Assembly: GCA_900208305.1 (NCBI GenBank)
Contig: OAPG01000002.1
Coordinates: forward strand, 1,178,001 to 1,242,000
Source: Melanopsichium pennsylvanicum
Taxonomy: Eukaryota > Basidiomycota > Ustilaginomycetes > Ustilaginales
DNA length: 64,000 nt
Direction: 5' to 3'
Shown: in pieces, positions 59,154-64,000 of the stretch
Position numbering within the stretch: position 1 is the stretch's first letter
Layout of the letters: every line of letters begins with the position of its first letter
Made by a program: the position numbers and the translations under genes
The notes under the pieces: model-generated
What the model saw: the letters and a program-made list of their open reading frames with translations, nothing else
What the model was told of the DNA's origin: nothing
The model's database searches: none

Positions 59154-62100
59154 TTACTCTCGAATGGCCTCCCATCTAAGCGCACTCAAACGAGCAGCTT
59201 CCGATGGGGGCCCCATGCTATCGGGCCTACTCCTCCTTTTTATGTCCTTGACTCCCGATCGGATGCCTTTGGGTGATGATGGATCGGCAAAGATTTGAGA
59301 CGACGTGGTATTGTTGTGCGTGATGCCTGATGAGGCTTTGAATGGTTTCGGTCCTGCACCTGCGAACGCAGAGAAGCCATAGTCCTCTCCCCGATTACGG
59401 CCGCTTATAGATGGGATTGGAGATGGCGAGGGCGAGGGCGAGCTGTACCCCTTCGCTGGCTTTAATGCGACAGAACTGGTATCTTGCGAGGTAGAGCTTC
59501 CCAACTGGAACGTTCGACGACGTCGAGCAGGCAGTCCAGATGCAGGCTGTGTTGAGTCCGCATCCCTGTGCGTTCGCTGATCAACAAAAGTGCGCCCGTT
59601 GGAGCTCATCTTTCCACCACCACCCTTCGCATGCTTTGCCCCGGCCTGCGAACTCCCACTGCCAGTGCCACTGGCGGCACTGCTTCCCACCACACTCGCG
59701 CTGCCACTGGGCATGGATTGCAGCCCCGGCGTCACTGGAGCGCTTCGCACGGTAAAATGCTCCATATTTCGCGTGAACGGACTGAGCGTGTGGTTGCTTT
59801 TGACGAGATCCAAAAAGTGGGCGCTTGCATCGATGCTCAATCTGGCGGCCCCGTGTGCACTTTTACCTTGGCCTGCGGTCTGTGGACTGTTACCGGCGCT
59901 GGCGAGAGCATTTGCGGCGTTGGATGCACGACGAGGTGAGGCATGGTGAAGACTCGAGTCACGGAAAGGCGAGATGCTGAGCAGGTCCTGTGCTTCGCCC
60001 GGGGATGTTGAGAATGCGAAGTCGGAGGAGCGCAGTGGTGGACTTCGTTGCCACGAGGAAGGATCGCCTGGAGGTGACGTGGCATATGAGATGAAGCCGG
60101 GACGAGTGGTCGTGGTGCGATTGCGGGCTGGAGTGGCTGCTTGGCCAGCACCTTCTCCAGCACGATACTGCAAGCCCGCACGCTCGCCAAGGCCGCCGCC
60201 TAGCGTTTTGGATCGCTGGTGCATCGCACTCTTATTCTTCCGAAACTTGATTCCCGAGCTATTGGACTGCGTGTCAGCACCATTGTGGATGTTGTTGGCC
60301 GTCGCATCCCTCTGCTGCATATCCCAGCTTTGCGATTGAGACGAGGTGGGGGCGGTACTAGCTGCAGCGCTATGATCCCACTGAAGGTCTTGCGAGGATA
60401 GATCGCGATATGATGACTCTCGGCTGGCCGAGGCTCGAACGGCATTGGTGAAGCCTCGTCTGGACTCTGATCCCCCCGAAGCATACGATCGTCCTGCGTC
60501 TAGAGCTTTGTGGTGAGAAGCATCGCTGCTGTGATAGGACTCTGGCGGGAGGTCAAGAAGGCTGTCGTCGCTGCTATCGCGGGACAAAAAGGCAGCACCA
60601 AGATGAGGTGAGTCGTACATGCCGCGTATTGTATTCGTGCGGGAACTCTGGGCACCCAACGTGGCACTGCCGTAATCAGAGCCAAAGCGGGTCGCGCCGG
60701 TTCTGGTGGAGGATGCGCCACCGTAGTGAGACGGTCGTGCTGTGTCTTCGTCGTCCCAATCGACTTCAGGGGGCTGCGCCTTGCTCGCAACGTGGTAAAC
60801 TCTGGGCCTGGTAATGGTACCTCCTCCAACCGCGGGAATCGTCTCGTACACTACCCCGGGTTGTGGCTTCCTTCTTTGAGCTGCAGCAGAAGTCGTCGAT
60901 CTTTCTGATCTGCTGGATGAAGGACGTCGAGTGCGCGATGAAGAGCGACCGGATATAGAGTTTCGCTTGGCGCGCTTCGTCAAAGATTGCGGCTCGTCGT
61001 CAAAGATGATGGAAGATGCGCGGTTGAGCTCGTGCGTGTCTGAGAAAGCGGCCGAGGCAGGAGGATATCCGAACCTAGTGTAGTCGATCGATGTATCGAC
61101 GAGGCTGCTATGCTCCTGCACGTAAAGGTCTGATACATCATCTGCAAGATCGTCGGAAACTTCTTGATCGGAGTCTGTAACCACATCATCGTCAGTACGG
61201 TAACCATCTTGAGAGCTATTGTGCACGGCATGCTCCTGTTCTTGCTCTGAATCAACAAAGTCGGAGTGTCTATCAAAGTCTTCGAATACGGCTTCTCCAT
61301 CCAGATCGATATCGGCCAGCTCGTGCATGTTCGTTGCTGGAAGCGTCGGCGAGGCGGTCAGGTCCTTGAGTCCGCCCAGCCCTCGTTGAGCCAAGCGTCC
61401 GAGACCCGAGAAGCCGCTGTGTGTAGGCAGATCGTCTGGTCGCAGCCCATATGTTGGGTCGTAGTTCTCGATGTCTGGGAATGCAGCATCGAATGGGGAT
61501 GCGTGTGTTGCGGGAAGTTCGTTGTGAAGCAGAGCAGCCGATGTGGATGCAGCTTTGGCAACGTGCCGAGGCCGACGCATGTTTCCCCTTGCCTTTGGGG
61601 GTGATCGAGTGGGCGAGGCAACGGATCCCGCTACACTTCCACATGTTGTGCGCGGTTGAGCCCTTTTGGATTTGGAAGCATTCCTTTTGGGTGTGCCTCC
61701 TGGTGCAGAAGCGGTCTCTAGCGCAGCCAAGGGCTCACTAGAAGAGCGTGTAAGCGTGGAATCCATTGTGCTTAGCGGGTATGGTCTGTCCTCGGCCTCT
61801 GCCCTCTGCTTTGCCTTTTCTTTCTCGGTCTTGACTTCGCCACTGAGCCAATTTTGACTGAGTCTGTGGATGATACCAGGCAGGTCCTCGCGGAACATCT
61901 CCCTGAGCTGACCCTCAATCTCTTGCTGCAAATATTTTTGGATGACAGCGACACTGTCGAATGTGGAGCTGACTTCGACGCTTTCTAACGGATCGTTTTT
62001 GAAGACGAGGGTGATACCTTTCGCCTTGGAAACGACCAGAACGACGATAGCGCGAAGCTTTACTGAGGACAGACGCAGATGCATCGGAACGATGAGTGGT

Positions 62101-62447
62101 GCGGCGGCGAAGAGGATGCCTCTGGAAGCATTTGAGGAAGGGAAAAGGCCAATGTCGGGGCGGTTGGGTTTGGAGAGCGGGTTGGCCTGTACTTTGGTCT
62201 TGAGGACCAAATGCGCATCGCCTGCATAAGTGAGTCGGAAGATGCCGCGGAATCGATCGGTGCCAAGGTCGCCAATTTCTAGGATCTCAAGCTCGGGTGG
62301 GATGGTGCCCATGCCAAGCTCTTCGACGAGGATGTCATCGGCGATGACTTTTGGTTTTGGTCCACGATTGAGCGCGCTATTGAGCATCTGCGCTGCGCTC
62401 TGATGGAACTCTTCGGAGAAGGTGGGCCATTTGAAATTGAACGACAT
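59154..62447 (-). CDS. MDM34: ERMES complex subunit Mdm34
   Basis: 1,097 residues. The N terminus (MSFNFKWPTFSEEFHQSAA) and the following block (PPELEILEIGDLGTDRFRG, HLVLKTKVQANPLSKPNRP) match Mdm34/Mmm2. Residues 1-215 form the SMP lipid-binding domain, ending in an IEGQLREMFREDLPGIIHRLSQ helix. Mdm34 sits on the mitochondrial outer membrane and, with Mmm1, Mdm12 and Mdm10, tethers the ER and passes phospholipids. The remaining 880 residues are disordered, with Ser/Arg-rich, acidic and Gly/Ser-rich parts and many potential phosphosites, making the protein over twice the length of yeast Mdm34 (about 460). A few short conserved patches appear late (SLHHASPRRASN, FTRNMEHFTVRSAPVTPGLQ), the latter of a type common in fungal Mdm34 tails. 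No intron is needed. Confidence 0.93.
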   Translation of the reverse strand: MSFNFKWPTFSEEFHQSAAQMLNSALNRGPKPKVIADDILVEELGMGTIPPELEILEIGDLGTDRFRGIFRLTYAGDAHLVLKTKVQANPLSKPNRPDIGLFPSSNASRGILFAAAPLIVPMHLRLSSVKLRAIVVLVVSKAKGITLVFKNDPLESVEVSSTFDSVAVIQKYLQQEIEGQLREMFREDLPGIIHRLSQNWLSGEVKTEKEKAKQRAEAEDRPYPLSTMDSTLTRSSSEPLAALETASAPGGTPKRNASKSKRAQPRTTCGSVAGSVASPTRSPPKARGNMRRPRHVAKAASTSAALLHNELPATHASPFDAAFPDIENYDPTYGLRPDDLPTHSGFSGLGRLAQRGLGGLKDLTASPTLPATNMHELADIDLDGEAVFEDFDRHSDFVDSEQEQEHAVHNSSQDGYRTDDDVVTDSDQEVSDDLADDVSDLYVQEHSSLVDTSIDYTRFGYPPASAAFSDTHELNRASSIIFDDEPQSLTKRAKRNSISGRSSSRTRRPSSSRSERSTTSAAAQRRKPQPGVVYETIPAVGGGTITRPRVYHVASKAQPPEVDWDDEDTARPSHYGGASSTRTGATRFGSDYGSATLGAQSSRTNTIRGMYDSPHLGAAFLSRDSSDDSLLDLPPESYHSSDASHHKALDAGRSYASGGSESRRGFTNAVRASASRESSYRDLSSQDLQWDHSAAASTAPTSSQSQSWDMQQRDATANNIHNGADTQSNSSGIKFRKNKSAMHQRSKTLGGGLGERAGLQYRAGEGAGQAATPARNRTTTTRPGFISYATSPPGDPSSWQRSPPLRSSDFAFSTSPGEAQDLLSISPFRDSSLHHASPRRASNAANALASAGNSPQTAGQGKSAHGAARLSIDASAHFLDLVKSNHTLSPFTRNMEHFTVRSAPVTPGLQSMPSGSASVVGSSAASGTGSGSSQAGAKHAKGGGGKMSSNGRTFVDQRTHRDADSTQPASGLPARRRRTFQLGSSTSQDTSSVALKPAKGYSSPSPSPSPIPSISGRNRGEDYGFSAFAGAGPKPFKASSGITHNNTTSSQIFADPSSPKGIRSGVKDIKRRSRPDSMGPPSEAARLSALRWEAIRE

Positions 62448-63413
62448 GTTGACAGGAGGATACCCAGGCGTGGTGGCAGAAATTTGAGGGAATTGGCACT
62501 GGCTGAATCGATGATACTATTGGAATGTTGAGATGAGGTAGTTGTCGGAGCCCGGTAGGCTTTACACTACGAATGGATAGGCGACATAGGAATAGAGTTG
62601 GGGATGGCGCCAGCGCTCGATCTCGGTATTTGTGCGTGTCTCGTGCAAGTAGCTTATATCGCAGAAAGAACGGGATGAGGCTCGTACAATCGGAGGACCA
62701 AGCACGATTAGGGTATTAACAGATGGTGAGCGAATGGTTTGTGGACGGTGGTGGAGGCGAATCGCGTTTTCTGTGGTCAGAGTGGAAATTTGACAGTCAG
62801 AAGGGTGTCGAATTAGCGTGCCGAGAAGAGCAACACTCTAGACAGCATACACACTCCGAGCTAACTAATTGTTAAAGCTTAGGCGCTGTCTTACGCGACC
62901 CTTTCGCAAGAAGAGAATTTCCGAATTCGATTTTCCAAATTTTGGATCTGTCTGAAAGCGATTGCCGAATATAAGGTCAAAGTCTGGATCTAACATATTC
63001 ACAAATTCGTCACAGGGTACTTCCCAAGCCAGGGCGACACGTTACCCATCTGAATCACACAAGAAGCAAGCAGCCAAGCAACCTATCCTTGTGCCGGTCA
63101 TCCCATTCGGAAGCGTAGTGCACCAGACGCATTTGGATCACAACCTTCTCAACCCACATCGCTCCTCCAAATATCTATAAATCAAGAGACATTCCCCAAT
63201 TGCACACTTGCATCTTCTAAATAACCGGTTAAGGCTTCCGCCGACACCTCAGGCTCCGCTCTTCACTCCCGGCCGGCCAAGCGCTCCAATCACGCCGAGA
63301 CCAGTCAGGACCCAGCTGGTGCGAACGACGATCATAAGGAATTTAAACATCACATCGCTTCATCTATCGCTCTCATAAACTGCACTCCTCGATTCAGCCA
63401 AACATAGAACAGC
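62448..63413. other. Divergent intergenic region, 970 bp
   Basis: Carries the promoters of Mdm34 and the J-protein gene. AT-rich near 62870-62960. No gene recognised. Confidence 0.5.
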
Positions 63414-64000
63414 ATGGAAGCAGAAGACGCACAAAAAGCGCTTCGGCTAGCGTTTAAGCATGATGTCAGTGGCGACACAGCTTCCGCCATCAAATGGGCC
63501 AAGAAGAGTATTGCCATCTACAAGACTCCCTCCGCAGAAGCACTTCTTATCCGACTCGAAAAGAGTGGCGCTTCGGGTGGTAACAATGCTGCTTCTGCAT
63601 CCGCTTCTTCATCCGCCTCCGCTGCTGGCGCCTCTCAGTTCGCTGAAGGCCTTCGTTCACGTACAGCTGCTTCTTCCTCCAAAGCATCCGAAACCACCCA
63701 TACCGTACCCAAACGTGCATATACCCAAGCGCAGATGGAAGTTGTCACCCGAATCAAGAAGGCTGGTGCCGATTTTTACCAGGTCCTCGGAGTCGAAAAG
63801 ACTGTAGACGAGAACGGCATCAAGAAGGCGTACAAGAAGCTTGCATTGCAACTTCATCCAGACAAGAACGGTGCTCCCGGTGCAGATGAAGCGTTCAAGT
63901 CGGTGTCCAAAGCGTTTTCGATCCTCACCGACGCAGACAAAAGAGCAGCGTACGACAGATACGGAGGCGATCCGGACAACGCTCGATCGGCGGCGGGTGC
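63414..64000 (+). CDS. J-domain co-chaperone, N-terminal part (DNAJB12/Hlj1-like; partial)
   Basis: 195 codons from ATG 63414 to the window edge. The first 50 residues ([29 protein letters not shown]) form a short helical repeat seen at the start of DNAJB12/DNAJB14-type proteins. A Ser/Ala linker follows. The J domain spans about 120-187: [22 protein letters not shown], the HPD motif in [13 protein letters not shown], and [19 protein letters not shown] proteins stimulate Hsp70 ATPase; members of this subgroup are usually tail-anchored in the ER and help quality control. The membrane span and C-terminal domain would lie beyond the window, so placement in the ER is inference from the N-terminal layout. 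Confidence 0.88.
   Translation, partial: MEAEDAQKALRLAFKHDVSGDTASAIKWAKKSIAIYKTPSAEALLIRLEKSGASGGNNAASASASSSASAAGASQFAEGLRSRTAASSSKASETTHTVPKRAYTQAQMEVVTRIKKAGADFYQVLGVEKTVDENGIKKAYKKLALQLHPDKNGAPGADEAFKSVSKAFSILTDADKRAAYDRYGGDPDNARSAAG

Noticed and set aside
1..64000. CRISPR arrays, insertion sequences, prophage or transposon genes
   Set aside because: No spaced direct repeats, transposase, reverse transcriptase or integrase motifs were seen; the window is ordinary nuclear fungal DNA.

Overview
The window looks like a gene-dense stretch of nuclear chromosome from a smut fungus (Ustilaginales; Ustilago maydis or a close relative). The evidence is long, mostly intronless reading frames on both strands, a few short GT-AG introns, a eukaryotic tRNA gene with an intron after position 37, fungal-only families (Mdm34, Lec1-type PX protein, DUF3292-like protein), and a PR-1-like protein gene next to a plant-type H+-ATPase gene, an arrangement I recall from U. 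maydis but could not check. There is no CRISPR array, prokaryotic operon, rRNA gene or recognisable transposon.

Layout. 1-3606 (-): N-terminal two-thirds of a SNF2/STH1 chromatin remodeller, cut by the window edge. 4800-5867 (+): RNA polymerase I/III subunit Rpc19 in three exons. 6104-6736 (-): a short protein with only the TFIIS central domain. 7916-9217 (+): DUF218-like membrane protein. 9697-10413 (-): universal stress protein. 11507-13192 (-): ING/PHD protein. 14217-15348 (+): translation factor eEF1B-alpha, whose intron holds a U18-type box C/D snoRNA. 15579-17804 (-): ATP-dependent DNA ligase, probably mitochondrial. 18136-20055 (+): ORC5. 20216-22561 (-): DUF3292-like membrane protein. 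23628-24830 (+): paraoxonase-like protein. 25091-26836 (-): trypsin-fold serine protease with a mitochondrial-looking leader. 27592-27696 (-): tRNA-Pro(UGG). 28149-30107 (-): sulfide:quinone oxidoreductase fused in frame to mitoribosomal protein mL58. 30675-34019 (-): PX-domain protein. 34902-36338 (+): peroxisomal KAPA synthase (biotin pathway). 36508-37344 (-): deoxyribose-phosphate aldolase. 37800-39437 (+): mitochondrial TPR membrane protein. 39650-41827 (-): MYST acetyltransferase. 42557-44203 (-): methyltransferase. 45656-46546 (-): secreted CAP/PR-1-like protein. 49371-52265 (-): plant-type plasma-membrane H+-ATPase. 59154-62447 (-): ERMES subunit Mdm34. 63414-64000 (+): start of a J-domain protein.

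Most genes are divergent or convergent pairs with 3' gaps of 150-500 bp; no biosynthetic cluster is visible. Several products share a compartment: the SQOR-mL58 fusion, the DNA ligase, the serine protease and the TPR protein all have mitochondrial-looking N termini, and Mdm34 tethers ER to mitochondria. Two long gene-poor intervals (46.5-49.4 kb and 52.3-59.2 kb) flank the H+-ATPase. They are enriched in the short palindromic motif TACWGTA, which also recurs in other intergenic gaps.

The most notable observations are the SQOR-mL58 fusion with what looks like an internal presequence and no internal start for the second half; the U18-like snoRNA in the eEF1B intron; the stand-alone TFIIS central domain; the CNYD-bearing PR-1-like protein; the plant-like proton pump with a probable 5'UTR intron; and the TACWGTA intergenic motif. 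All family assignments were made by eye from translated sequence, without database searches.
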